Below the pieces are notes generated by a model that was given only the letters and a program-made list of their open reading frames with translations, searched no databases and was not told where the DNA came from. Made by a program: the position numbers and the translations under genes. This document shows positions 34,228 to 43,055 of a DNA stretch of 64,000 bases, in pieces (within the stretch, counting starts at the first letter, position 1; each line of letters starts with the position of its first letter). This DNA is from Austwickia sp. TVS 96-490-7B (GTDB lineage: Bacteria > Actinomycetota > Actinomycetes > Actinomycetales > Dermatophilaceae), in contig NZ_JAHPZL010000001.1 in the NCBI RefSeq assembly GCF_019331795.1, forward strand, positions 1 to 64,000, read 5' to 3'.

Positions 34228-35628
34228 TCACTCGGACGTGGCCGTCTTCTCGCCCTCAGCTCGCGGCGGCATTCCCGTCGGAGCTGCCGATGCCGCGGGC
34301 GGAGTCACTGACACCGAGGTCGGCGTCGTCGCAGCATGTTTCACCGCCCGTGGAGCCCGTGGGGTCTTCCCCGCAGCAGCCCGCGCACTGGACCGTCCTG
34401 GCGCCGACCGTTGTGCCGTGGGCCTAGCCGCCGCAGGGCCAGTCGACCGCGACGCCGCAGCCGTTTTCGTCGCCGGTGCGGTGCTCGACCGAGCGGCTTT
34501 CTTCGCCGGAGGTTCTGCCGCCGTACCAGCAGCTGTCGTGCGACTCCCCGCTCGTCCTGGAGCTGCCCGCCGCGAGGTCGTCGGCTTCGCGGCCGGAGCG
34601 GACGTTGCCCCCGGGGAACGCCGACGACGAGCAGTCGGTCGGGTGACCTCTCCAGAGCTCGACCCGGCCGGACGACGCGCCACATGCGTCACAGCTTCCA
34701 CCACGTGACCAGCCTGTGCACGGCCCTCTTCGACGACGTGACCGGCAGTGTTCAAGCCCTGATCGACGACATGACCGGCCTGACGCCGACCTTGGCTGAC
34801 CAATTCGCCAGCCTGACGCACCAGGACTGCTGCTGTGCCGAGCGCCTGACCAGGGATATCTACCGCCCGGCCACGACGGGCCAGTGCGTCGTACTGCTGG
34901 AGTCCCTTGCTGACCATGCCCAACGCCTGGTTCAACGCCAGCTGTGGCACCTGGCGGGCGCCGTGCACCACCCGTGCCAGGTCATCCCCGGCCCGATGAG
35001 GCAGCCCAGCCACACCGTGGGTAGTGTCCTGAGCAGCTCGCGTCCCGATCTCGCGGAGCTTTTCTACCGCCAGGTCGGAAGCACCGACGACGGCGTACAA
35101 CGGGGTCAGCGAGGGCGCGGCGGCACGCAGCCGGGCGCTGCCCTGACCGGATGTCCGGGCTTGGTCCTTCATGAGGGGCTCCTCGAAGTCGTGTTGCCTG
35201 AGGTCCGGCCGCACCGGACCGCTGGATGCAGCGGCGTCATCGACCGCTGGTGTATCAACCACTGCGTACGGAGGTGTCCCCACGACCCGAGCGTAGGCGT
35301 CGAGCAGCGCCCGCCGCTGCGCACCATCCAGCCGGGAGTCTCGCCGGATCGCAGTGCGCGTGTCCGTCCCGTACGGCGCCCGCTCCAGATCCAACAGACC
35401 GGCGCGCACATACAAGGATTCGGCGGACAACGACAGACCCTGGGCGATCTGCCGAAGAATGTCCGCGCTGGGTCGACGCAACCCTCGTTCGATTTGGGAC
35501 AAGTAGGGATTGCTGATCCCGGTCAGTGCGGACAGCTGACGCACCGACAGATTCGCCGCCACACGCTGCTGCCGCAGATACGCCCCCAGGTCGCGCATCC
35601 CATGAGCAGGGGAAGGAAGGGTGGTCAC
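34228..35628 (-). CDS. Fusion of XRE-type regulator and HbhA-like protein
   Basis: One uninterrupted frame of 466 residues joins two proteins that are separate neighbours in mycobacteria (Rv0474 and hbhA). Residues 1-90 are a Cro/C1 helix-turn-helix unit (SVRQLSALTGISNPYLSQIERG). From Met153 the sequence becomes HbhA-like: LTPLYAVVGASDLAVEKLREIG, then helices including four consecutive 11-residue units (about 271-314) of the type RQAGHVVDQGL. From about 320 the tail is Ala/Pro/Thr/Arg-rich; HbhA normally has a Lys/Pro/Ala heparin-binding tail, here Arg largely replaces Lys. An internal ATG with a good ribosome site suggests the HbhA part may also be made alone. Confidence 0.8.
   Translation of the reverse strand: MTTLPSPAHGMRDLGAYLRQQRVAANLSVRQLSALTGISNPYLSQIERGLRRPSADILRQIAQGLSLSAESLYVRAGLLDLERAPYGTDTRTAIRRDSRLDGAQRRALLDAYARVVGTPPYAVVDTPAVDDAAASSGPVRPDLRQHDFEEPLMKDQARTSGQGSARLRAAAPSLTPLYAVVGASDLAVEKLREIGTRAAQDTTHGVAGLPHRAGDDLARVVHGARQVPQLALNQALGMVSKGLQQYDALARRGRAVDIPGQALGTAAVLVRQAGELVSQGRRQAGHVVDQGLNTAGHVVEEGRAQAGHVVEAVTHVARRPAGSSSGEVTRPTARRRRSPGATSAPAAKPTTSRRAAPGRAGSRTTAAGTAAEPPAKKAARSSTAPATKTAAASRSTGPAAARPTAQRSAPGRSSARAAAGKTPRAPRAVKHAATTPTSVSVTPPAASAAPTGMPPRAEGEKTATSE
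35172..35184 (-). promoter_or_regulatory. Internal ribosome site and start for the HbhA-like part
   Basis: On the minus strand GAGGAG (35184-35179) lies six bases before an in-frame ATG (35172-35170), exactly where the HbhA-like segment begins. This is the expected remnant of a separate hbhA start and could allow production of the C-terminal part without the DNA-binding domain. Confidence 0.6.
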
Positions 35629-35706
35629 CTCCCCCAGTCTGCTCACCGGTGCAAGCGCCCGGCAAGGGTGCACGATGCGATCTTCGCCACGTCATTGCTC
35701 CTCCGG

Positions 35707-36723
35707 TCAGGGACGCACGATGGTGGTCTGCGCGACCGTGACCTCGCCAGCATGAAGCACCGCATCGGGATCGGTGGCTCGACGTACCACCGCCAAGGCC
35801 ACCGGGCCGTCCTCGTGATGACGGGCCACACTGGTGAGTCGTCCCACGACTCGACGGGCATCGCGCAACTCCGCACCTGCTTCCGGCAGCACATGTCCTG
35901 ACCCATCCAGATGACAGAACACCAGCCGCCGGGGCGGTCGTCCTAAGTTGTGCACGCGAGCCACGGTCTCTTGCCCGCGATAACAGCCTTTGTGCAGGTG
36001 AACCGCTGTCCGCAACCAATCCAGCTCGTGCGGAATGGTCCGATGGTCACTGTCCACGCCGCAGCGAGGACGCCATGCCGCGATCCGTTCAGCCTCCGCG
36101 GCCCAGCTGCCAGCCATCGGCTGATCGCCCACCACCTCGGCCAGGTTGGCGCGTGCGACGAGCAACTCCCGCCACCGTCGTCCTGCCGCCGGGTGATCCG
36201 CCACCGGACCGTAGGTCGCCGTGTCACCTACCGGTCCCGGCCACGGATCCACCCAGGTCGGCCCGGCCAGTTGCCACCTGTCAGCGTCGACTTCCGCAGC
36301 GACCCCCAGGACGGCGTACTGATCGCTGACGTCGGTGACCTCCACGCGCAACATGAAACGCATCGAGTCCAACCAGGCTGTCAATGCCCCTGCTGTCCCC
36401 GGTTCGACGGTGATCCACGCAGTCGCACCATCGTCGACCAGATGCAGCGCATGTTCGATATGCCCGTGCGGGCTGAGCACCAAGCTCTCCGTTCCCACCC
36501 CAGCAGCGACCTCAGTCAGATGCTGAGTGGTCAACGAATGCAACCACGTGAGCCGGTCCGGGCCTGACACCGTCACCACCCCACGGTGACTCAGATCGAC
36601 CACAGCCTCGCCGGCCAGCAACGCGCGCTGCTCACGCAGCGGATCGCCGTAATGGGCGGCAACTCCAGCATCAACGCCGTCTGCTTCCACTGCCCCGGGT
36701 CGGTCCAGCAGCGGCGACCTCAT
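35707..36723 (-). CDS. ygfZ: Folate-binding YgfZ/GcvT-like protein
   Basis: The 338-residue protein is related to the aminomethyltransferase GcvT and is used in iron-sulphur cluster assembly and repair. The diagnostic motif KGCYRGQETVAR lies at about residue 240. The N-terminal region has GPDRLTWLHSLTTQHL and LSPHGHIEHALHL. The start MRSPLLDRPG overlaps the stop of the upstream fur-type gene by four bases. Adjacency to a Fur regulator fits metal/redox homeostasis and matches the neighbourhood of Rv0811c. Confidence 0.9.
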   Translation of the reverse strand: MRSPLLDRPGAVEADGVDAGVAAHYGDPLREQRALLAGEAVVDLSHRGVVTVSGPDRLTWLHSLTTQHLTEVAAGVGTESLVLSPHGHIEHALHLVDDGATAWITVEPGTAGALTAWLDSMRFMLRVEVTDVSDQYAVLGVAAEVDADRWQLAGPTWVDPWPGPVGDTATYGPVADHPAAGRRWRELLVARANLAEVVGDQPMAGSWAAEAERIAAWRPRCGVDSDHRTIPHELDWLRTAVHLHKGCYRGQETVARVHNLGRPPRRLVFCHLDGSGHVLPEAGAELRDARRVVGRLTSVARHHEDGPVALAVVRRATDPDAVLHAGEVTVAQTTIVRP

Positions 36724-37202
36724 GCCTCGCTCCGGGCGGCAGTGACGTCGGCGCAGTGGCGACACCATCCCTGTAACGCCAAATGACGACTGTCCACCAC
36801 GAAACCACTCTCCTTCTCCACAGATTCGGCGAGATCACGGGCGAATCGCCCGGTCACTTCAGCGATCTCACCGCAGCCACGACAGACCAAGTGCACGTGG
36901 TCGGTGTGCGTGGCCAGATGATACGACGGAGCTCGCTGCCCCATGCTGGTGCAGCTGACGACCCCGACACGCTGCAGCGCCTCCAGGTTGCGATAGACCG
37001 TCGACAAGGACAACGGCGGCCCCCCGTCAGCGGCGATGACCGCCGCTAAGGCGTCCGGGGTGGCATGGACCACCGAGCTCACTGCGGCGAGGACCCGTTC
37101 CCGCTGCGTGGTCATCCGCATCCCCCGGGCCCGAAGCGCCTTGGTCACCTCTGGTGCCAAGGCGTCATCCGGCTCATCAGCCGCTGTGCTCGCCGTCCCC
37201 AT
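36720..37202 (-). CDS. Fur-family metal-dependent regulator
   Basis: The 160-residue Fur-type repressor has a winged-helix part (MRMTTQRERVLAAVSSVVHATPDAL, LSLSTVYRNLEALQRVG). The dimerisation domain carries the sensor-type HTDHVHLVCRGCGEIAEV and two CxxC zinc pairs (CRGC, CRHC). It could be a Fur, Zur or FurA; the sequence by eye does not settle the metal. It starts MGTASTAADEP and is coupled to ygfZ by a 4-bp overlap. About 250 bp of shared upstream DNA separates it from the divergent LCP gene. Confidence 0.88.
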   Translation of the reverse strand: MGTASTAADEPDDALAPEVTKALRARGMRMTTQRERVLAAVSSVVHATPDALAAVIAADGGPPLSLSTVYRNLEALQRVGVVSCTSMGQRAPSYHLATHTDHVHLVCRGCGEIAEVTGRFARDLAESVEKESGFVVDSRHLALQGWCRHCADVTAARSEA

Positions 37203-37456
37203 GGGGGCCAAGCCTATCCGTGGTGTGGGCGGGCGCCGCGGTGGGAGTGTCGCTGGTCTGCAGCTCAGCAACTTGACCGTCCTGGACGACCGACCCGATC
37301 ATGAAGCGTTCGTGTCTGCATCACAGATCCATCGCCGGATCAGGAACGACCCGCCTGACAGCAGGTCGGCGCGATCCCGCCGGGATCAGCACGACACGGA
37401 GGGGATGACAGCCCGGAATCGCGGACTGCGACGACAGGGCAGGAGGGGATATCGCT

Positions 37457-38485
37457 GTGTCACGACGTACCCATGACGTGCCGTCACCAGAAAGACCACC
37501 AGCGGAGATCGAGCTTCCCGGCACGCACCTTGAGCCCGGAGAGGCGCCGCGAGGACGCAACCACCGCATGTTACGGCGGGTGGTGGTCGCCGCGATCGCC
37601 GTGGTGCTCCTCGTGCTAGGCAGCATCATCGGGTACGGCGTCTACCTTGATCATTTGGTCCAGTCGTCCCTGACCCGAGAGTCGCTGTTGCCTTCGGACC
37701 ATGGCACCGCCGACGGAGCTTCCCGCGATGACGGCCCGATGAACATCCTGGTCGTCGGCTCAGACAAACGTCACGGGGAGAGCGTCGGTCGCTCAGACGT
37801 CATGGTCGTGGCACATCTTGACGGCGCCCGCCGCCATGTGACCTTGATCCATTTGCCCCGGGATATGCAGGTGCCCATCCCAGGGCACGGCTCCGACAAA
37901 ATCAACGCTGCCTACGCGTTGGGCGGATCCACGCTGCTGGTCCGCACCGTCCAGGACTTGATGGGCATCACCATCAACCATGTCGCCATCACCGATTTCG
38001 ACGGTTTCACCGCAATGACCGACGCGATCGGCGGAATCGATGTCGACGTCGCCGAAGCCTCACCTGGTTTTCCGGTGGGGCGGGCCCACCTGGACGGAAG
38101 TCAGGCCTTGGCCTTCGTCCGCGAGCGCTATCACCTCGCTGAAGGGGATATCTCCCGGGGACGTCGTCAACAGGCCTTCTTGAAGGGTTTGCTGTTGAAA
38201 GCAGTGTCGGGGCAGACCGTGGGTGATCCGCGCAAAGCGACCGCTTTTGTCGATGCGGTGGCTCGGCATACCACGGTTGACGATCAGCTCACTGCGGACG
38301 TGGTGCGTTCGTTGGCGGTGCAGATGCGGTCGTTGCGAGGTGGCGACATCAGCTTTGTGACCGCACCCATCTCCGGATTTGCGACTCGACCTGATGGTGC
38401 AGCGATCGATGTGGTCGATCTGCCTCGGATGAAAGCCTTGGGGGCGGCGCTCGCTGAGGATCGGATGTCGACCTTCCGGGGATGA
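37457..38485 (+). CDS. LytR-CpsA-Psr (LCP) cell-wall polymer transferase
   Basis: The 342-residue protein has a cytoplasmic basic tail, one membrane helix (about 40-62) and an extracellular LCP domain. LCP enzymes attach wall polymers (arabinogalactan or teichoic acid-like) to peptidoglycan from lipid carriers. The motifs seen are NILVVGSDKR, GRSDVMVVAHL, LIHLPRDMQV, INAAYALGG, GIDVDV and FVRERYHLAEGDISRGRRQQ, the last holding the conserved Arg residues that bind the pyrophosphate. GTG at 37457 is the start. Confidence 0.9.
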   Translation: MSRRTHDVPSPERPPAEIELPGTHLEPGEAPRGRNHRMLRRVVVAAIAVVLLVLGSIIGYGVYLDHLVQSSLTRESLLPSDHGTADGASRDDGPMNILVVGSDKRHGESVGRSDVMVVAHLDGARRHVTLIHLPRDMQVPIPGHGSDKINAAYALGGSTLLVRTVQDLMGITINHVAITDFDGFTAMTDAIGGIDVDVAEASPGFPVGRAHLDGSQALAFVRERYHLAEGDISRGRRQQAFLKGLLLKAVSGQTVGDPRKATAFVDAVARHTTVDDQLTADVVRSLAVQMRSLRGGDISFVTAPISGFATRPDGAAIDVVDLPRMKALGAALAEDRMSTFRG

Positions 38486-38532
38486 TCGTGGGGCACCTCC
38501 CGCAGCATTCAGCCGGGGTGCGGGCTGCGAGG

Positions 38533-39036
38533 TCAGCCGACGCGTTTGAGGGTCGCGGAGGCGTGGCTTTGCATCGGGTGTCCCTGTGCGGCCATGTCCA
38601 TCGCCCACATTAGTTGGGACTCGACGAAGCCATACATCCGGGTTGCCGCGTTGTATTCCTTGGCTTGAGGACTGCGCATGACGCCGTCGGTGCGCAGGTT
38701 GACCACAGGGCGGTGAGCGTCACGATCCCCGACGTACATCTCCACAATGCCGGTGGGGTGGGCGAGCAGGAATTCGATCTCGCCGGAGTCGAGGACGCGC
38801 CAGAATCCTAGTTCGGTCGCTAACGGGGCAACTTGGTTGCCGGCATCGTCGAGCTGCCAGGTGCGGCTTTCCCATCGCAGGAAGGCCCGCTGGTCGTGGC
38901 TGCAGATGACTTCCTGCCCGAAGTTGGCTGATTCCATTCCGGGGTATCCGATCACGCCGGCGCCTTCCCAACGGCCGACCATCCAGGCCAGTGGCGCCAT
39001 GATCGGGTTGAGGGTGACATCGAGTTCGAACGCCAT
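38533..39036 (-). CDS. Nitrobindin-type haem protein (FABP-like)
   Basis: The 167-residue beta-barrel protein has the family opening LAWMVGRWEGAGVIGYPG and the end RMYGFVESQLMWAMDMAAQGHPMQSHASATLKRV. The His in QSHASA is the expected haem ligand. Nitrobindins bind ferric haem and isomerise peroxynitrite. The start MAFELDVTLN is clear; the longer upstream frame is out of family. Rv0813c, in the corresponding mycobacterial neighbourhood, is of this type. Confidence 0.88.
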   Translation of the reverse strand: MAFELDVTLNPIMAPLAWMVGRWEGAGVIGYPGMESANFGQEVICSHDQRAFLRWESRTWQLDDAGNQVAPLATELGFWRVLDSGEIEFLLAHPTGIVEMYVGDRDAHRPVVNLRTDGVMRSPQAKEYNAATRMYGFVESQLMWAMDMAAQGHPMQSHASATLKRVG

Positions 39037-39116
39037 GATCGCTCCTGGGCAGGTGGAAGGGGGCGGATTATTGTCTCCCGGCGTGCGGGGGTGGTGCCAG
39101 TGCGGGTGATCGCAGC

Positions 39117-40004
39117 TCAGGATGCCAATGCGACCAGAGCGTTGACGACGACGCCCACCAGCAGCCATGAGCCAGCTCCGGAGGCGAGTTGGGGTCGCCG
39201 CCGCGATTGGGTGGGTTGGACGAAGAAGATTTGTCGCAGGGAGTAGGAGCCGAGGCCAGCGATGACCCCACCGAGGATCAGGATCGGTCGGTTGAGCGCG
39301 GCGGCGTCGACCAGGCCGCCGCAGGCACCGGCGCCGACGGCAGCGAGGAGGGCTGCGGTCATGACGGCGGGGATGTCGTCGACCCACCGGCCTCGCACGA
39401 TGTCAGCGAATGCGGCTCCGACGACTCCGGCGGCGACGACCACGACGATCCCGAGGGCTCCGGGACGGGTCAGCGCGGGCAGGCTGACCGCCCAGGAGGC
39501 GATGAGGAGGACCCCGGCGACGGTGGACACCAGTGATTCGACGAGGCGGGGGCGTCCGTCCCGGCGAGCGAGTTGGTGGATGAAGGTTGCGGTGATGGCC
39601 ACGGCGAGGGCGGCGAGGACCGTGTCAAGGTCACCGATGCCAGAGCGGACTGGGCGGGCTAGCCACCCGGTCACTCCGACGGTGGCGGCTGCGGTCGCGA
39701 GGACCGCGGTGGTGCCGCGGGGACTGGGCAGGTTGAGGAGGGGAGCCCATCCCAGGACGAGAGCGAGGACGCCGACGCCTCCGACGAGGGCCACTCCGAG
39801 CGGCCGTCCGGCTAAGGCTGATCCTGCTGAGGCGAGCGCAGCGGCGACGGCTGTGCCGGTGACCAGTGGCCGCCAGGGGCGGACCGGCATTAACGGGCCG
39901 GCGAGCGCGCTGGGCAGCGGGGCCGGATGGGATGTCCCCGGGACGGACGCGGCCTGCTCGGAAGGATCGGTCATGTCATCTCTGCGGTCGGTCGGCTGGG
40001 TCAT
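39117..40004 (-). CDS. Multi-pass membrane protein, unknown
   Basis: The 295-residue protein has about eight hydrophobic segments after a polar ~45-residue N-terminus; Ala, Gly, Val and Leu dominate. A Thr/Arg-rich cytoplasmic loop (HQLARRDGRPRL) is visible in the middle. No transporter or enzyme motif is recognised. It lies 7 bp after the moaD-type gene. The Met at 40004 has the better position; a second Met lies 10 codons further on. Confidence 0.7.
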   Translation of the reverse strand: MTQPTDRRDDMTDPSEQAASVPGTSHPAPLPSALAGPLMPVRPWRPLVTGTAVAAALASAGSALAGRPLGVALVGGVGVLALVLGWAPLLNLPSPRGTTAVLATAAATVGVTGWLARPVRSGIGDLDTVLAALAVAITATFIHQLARRDGRPRLVESLVSTVAGVLLIASWAVSLPALTRPGALGIVVVVAAGVVGAAFADIVRGRWVDDIPAVMTAALLAAVGAGACGGLVDAAALNRPILILGGVIAGLGSYSLRQIFFVQPTQSRRRPQLASGAGSWLLVGVVVNALVALAS

Positions 40005-40011
40005 TGTCAGC

Positions 40012-40257
40012 TCACCCACCGGCAAACGGCGGGAGGACTTCGAGCAGGCTGCCCGCGGGGGCGTTGTCGTCTGTGGTGACGGCCATCCCGTTGAGCAGGA
40101 TTGAGGCCACAGCCAGGACTGGCACCAGGTCGGGGTGATCGGCCGAGGCGGCTGAAAGGACCTCCGACACCTTGCCGGGAGGGCGTTCCTCCTCGGCGAC
40201 GGTGGCGGCGGCTCTGGCTGCTGCCCAATAACGCACTGTGACGGTGGACTGACTCAC
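40012..40257 (-). CDS. MoaD/ThiS-family sulphur carrier
   Basis: The 81-residue ubiquitin-like protein ends in the diagnostic PPFAGG, whose terminal Gly-Gly is adenylated and thiocarboxylated. The start is [14 protein letters not shown], also typical of MoaD. It is probably the small subunit of molybdopterin synthase, or a related sulphur carrier. The genes of the partner enzymes are not nearby. Confidence 0.88.
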   Translation of the reverse strand: MSQSTVTVRYWAAARAAATVAEEERPPGKVSEVLSAASADHPDLVPVLAVASILLNGMAVTTDDNAPAGSLLEVLPPFAGG

Positions 40258-40365
40258 GGGTCTAGCCTGCCACGGTCCTCACGCTGCTCCGACCGGGACG
40301 AGTGCTGCGTGTCTCGCGCCCCGAGCGGAAGGAGGCCATACCGCGAGACTGCCTATTCTGGTGTG

Positions 40366-41046
40366 ATGGCGGAGCTGATCCTCATGACTTCTGCACCGGG
40401 ACCCGGCGCAGATGTGTTGCCCGCCCTGGGGCTGCTCCCTCACCAGGTGCGGATCGTTGCCGGTGATGTCGGGACGGTGCTGGCCGACCCGTCCGTGGAT
40501 GTGGTCCTGGTTGATGCCCGCCGAGATCTGGCAGGAGCGCGGACGTTGTGCCGCACTCTCGCGACGACCGGTGTGTCCGCGCCAGTGGTGGCGATCGTCG
40601 CTGAGGGCGGGTTGGTGGCGGTCTCAGCTGATTGGCATTTGACGGACCTGCTGGTTGACACGGCAGGCCCGGCCGAAGTTGAAGCGCGACTCAGGTTGGC
40701 TACCACGAAACGTCAGAATGCCGACGATGACCTGGCTGCGACGATCTCGTCCGGGGACCTCGTCATCGACGAAGCGACGTACTCGGCCCGGTTGAACGGG
40801 CACCTGTTGGACCTGACGTATAAGGAGTTTGAACTTCTCAAGTATCTCGCGCAGTATCCGGGGCGGGTGTTCACTCGGGCTCAGTTGCTTCAAGAAGTCT
40901 GGGGATATGACTACTTTGGCGGGACCCGCACCGTCGATGTCCATGTCCGCCGGTTGCGGGCCAAGTTGGGCACCGAGCATGAGGCATTGATCGGGACGGT
41001 CCGTAACGTCGGGTACCGCTTCGTGCCTGCGGAGACTCCCCGCTAA
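40366..41046 (+). CDS. glnR: Orphan response regulator GlnR (nitrogen control)
   Basis: The 226-residue atypical OmpR-type regulator starts [11 protein letters not shown]. The receiver-like half (about 1-110) has the GlnR hallmark [17 protein letters not shown] and [22 protein letters not shown] and lacks a normal phosphorylation pocket. The C-terminal winged helix ([38 protein letters not shown]) is nearly identical to actinobacterial GlnR. It controls ammonium and nitrate assimilation genes, and in some species interacts with phosphate control. It is not paired with a kinase here. The surroundings match Rv0818. Confidence 0.93.
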   Translation: MAELILMTSAPGPGADVLPALGLLPHQVRIVAGDVGTVLADPSVDVVLVDARRDLAGARTLCRTLATTGVSAPVVAIVAEGGLVAVSADWHLTDLLVDTAGPAEVEARLRLATTKRQNADDDLAATISSGDLVIDEATYSARLNGHLLDLTYKEFELLKYLAQYPGRVFTRAQLLQEVWGYDYFGGTRTVDVHVRRLRAKLGTEHEALIGTVRNVGYRFVPAETPR

Positions 41047-41070
41047 GCGATCTTCACGGAGGGGCGCTGC

Positions 41071-42945
41071 TCACCCCAGAGTGATCCGTTCCAACGGTCC
41101 AGGAGTGTACGGCGAATGCGCCGTCAGATACGCCTCGAACGCCATCAGGTCAGCGCGCCCCACGACCTTGTTGGTGGCTTGGGTGAACGCGGCGAACCCA
41201 TCGCCACCGTCAGCGAGGAACGAATTAGCGACAACTCGATAGGTCTTGGCTTGATCCACTGGGACCCCGCCGATCGCTACGCTTCCGGGGACGATGTCCG
41301 GGCCGCTCTGCCCGCGGCGCCAGCGATAGGTCAACCCTTTGCTGACCGCGAGGACTTTCGGGGCGGCAGCATTCGGTCCGGTGAATTGCTGCCCGAGGAG
41401 GTCATAGATGTGCCGACCTGTCATGTCCATCGACACCAGATAGTTGCCGAACGGCTGGACCGCGAAGGCCTCCTGATAGGTGACTTCCCCTGGGCGGTCA
41501 GTGCCGCCGGGGGCATAGGTCAGGTCAGCGCGGATCCCACCAGGATTCATGAAGGCCACCGCCGGGGCGCCCTTCGTGGCGACTGACGGATCAGCCAGCT
41601 GCGCGTCGCTGATCAAGTCACCTAGGGCGCTTTCTCCGGCAGGGTTTTGCGCGGCCGTCACGTCCGTGCTGATCCGGCCCACCACTCGGCCAGCAATAGG
41701 CGCGACGCGTTGGCTGTATCGGTCGATCAGCGCGCTCACGCCCGGATCAGCAGGAACATCACGGGTCACGACCTGTTGCGCCGCCCAGCTGCGGTCCCGC
41801 GCCACCGCCCGGGTCCGCGTGTCATAGGTCAAGTGCAGGTCTGTGATGAGACGACCAAACGACGCTGCTTGAGTGACTAGTCGCGGACGTCCCCGCGGGT
41901 CCGGCACGCTGCACACATACGCCTGATGGCTGTGCGCGGTCACTATCGCATCGACCGAGGCATCCGCCTTCGCCGCGATGGGCAGCACCGGGGAGCCCGT
42001 GAGCAGGTCGGTGCGCCCAGGTGAGCAGCTCGCGTCGTACGTCGTATTCGCGGGGTAGGTCTTCCCGTCCGGTGCAGTCCACGGCTGCTTCGGAATCGGC
42101 CCGCCCTGGTGGACCAGCGCGACAATCGCATCGACTCCCTGCCGCCGTAACTGCACGCTCTGCCGGTTGATCGCCTCCACCTCGTCACCGAAAGTCAGGT
42201 CACGGATCCCCTCTTGCGTGACGATAGTGGCGGTGTCTTTGAGGACCACCCCGATCACCCCGAGACGGATCCCCCCGGCCCGCAACACCACCCCACCGGG
42301 CAGAATCGGACGTGTCGTGCCTTTGTGGTAGACGTTCGCAGCAAGCACTGGGAAACCCGCACCGGGATAACGGCCCTGCGGACACGACTGGGCGCGACCG
42401 CTCTCCACTGACGCGGCCGCGGACGACGACGTGCCCGGCGCAGAGTCGTCCGCGCAGCCTCCGCGGACCAGCCGCAGCAGTTCCTTCTCTCCCTTGTCGA
42501 ATTCGTGGTTGCCCACCGACGCGGCACTGACCCCCATGGACCGCAACGCCTCCATGGTCGGTTCATCATGGAATGCCGCGGACAACAGCGGCGACGCCCC
42601 GACTTGATCCCCCGCGGCCACCGTGAACGTAGCCCGCCGCCCCGCGCGCAGCCGACCTAAATGCGTGGCGAGAAACGCTGCTCCACCCGCATCCACCGTC
42701 GCGTCAGTGACCGCACCCCCAGCCCCCACGGTATGCCCGACCACGACCCGGCCGCCGCTGCCCGAGGGCGGTTGCAAATTGCCATGAAAATCGTTGAACG
42801 CCAAAACCTGGACGTCCCGGTATCGCCCAGACCGTGCTCGCTCATCCTCAGCAAGCGCCGAGCGCGGATCAGCTACAGCGGCGACTGCAGCACACGACAA
42901 GACAGTTAACGCTGCAGCCACGGCGCGCGTACGACGAGAAGACAT
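41071..42945 (-). CDS. Secreted 5'-nucleotidase / 2',3'-cyclic phosphodiesterase family
   Basis: The 624-residue protein has a Sec signal peptide (about 1-32, ending SALAE). An N-terminal metallophosphatase domain follows with AFNDFHGNL, GDQVGASP, GNHEFDKGEKE and AHSHQAYVC. The C-terminal 5'-nucleotidase domain (from about 360) has NPGGIRADL and FGNYLVSMDMTG. It would release phosphate from nucleotides outside the cell. No clear PHO-box repeat was seen upstream, but the location among phosphate genes fits a scavenging role. It is divergent from mshD. Confidence 0.9.
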   Translation of the reverse strand: MSSRRTRAVAAALTVLSCAAVAAVADPRSALAEDERARSGRYRDVQVLAFNDFHGNLQPPSGSGGRVVVGHTVGAGGAVTDATVDAGGAAFLATHLGRLRAGRRATFTVAAGDQVGASPLLSAAFHDEPTMEALRSMGVSAASVGNHEFDKGEKELLRLVRGGCADDSAPGTSSSAAASVESGRAQSCPQGRYPGAGFPVLAANVYHKGTTRPILPGGVVLRAGGIRLGVIGVVLKDTATIVTQEGIRDLTFGDEVEAINRQSVQLRRQGVDAIVALVHQGGPIPKQPWTAPDGKTYPANTTYDASCSPGRTDLLTGSPVLPIAAKADASVDAIVTAHSHQAYVCSVPDPRGRPRLVTQAASFGRLITDLHLTYDTRTRAVARDRSWAAQQVVTRDVPADPGVSALIDRYSQRVAPIAGRVVGRISTDVTAAQNPAGESALGDLISDAQLADPSVATKGAPAVAFMNPGGIRADLTYAPGGTDRPGEVTYQEAFAVQPFGNYLVSMDMTGRHIYDLLGQQFTGPNAAAPKVLAVSKGLTYRWRRGQSGPDIVPGSVAIGGVPVDQAKTYRVVANSFLADGGDGFAAFTQATNKVVGRADLMAFEAYLTAHSPYTPGPLERITLG

Positions 42946-43055
42946 CACTTGGCACTCCTCGAAGTCGTCGGTGACACCTCGATGTGCCACCGGGACGGTC
43001 ACTAGTCACCCTAGGCCAGCGTCACCGGCCACAGCGCGCATGATGCAATGGCGAT

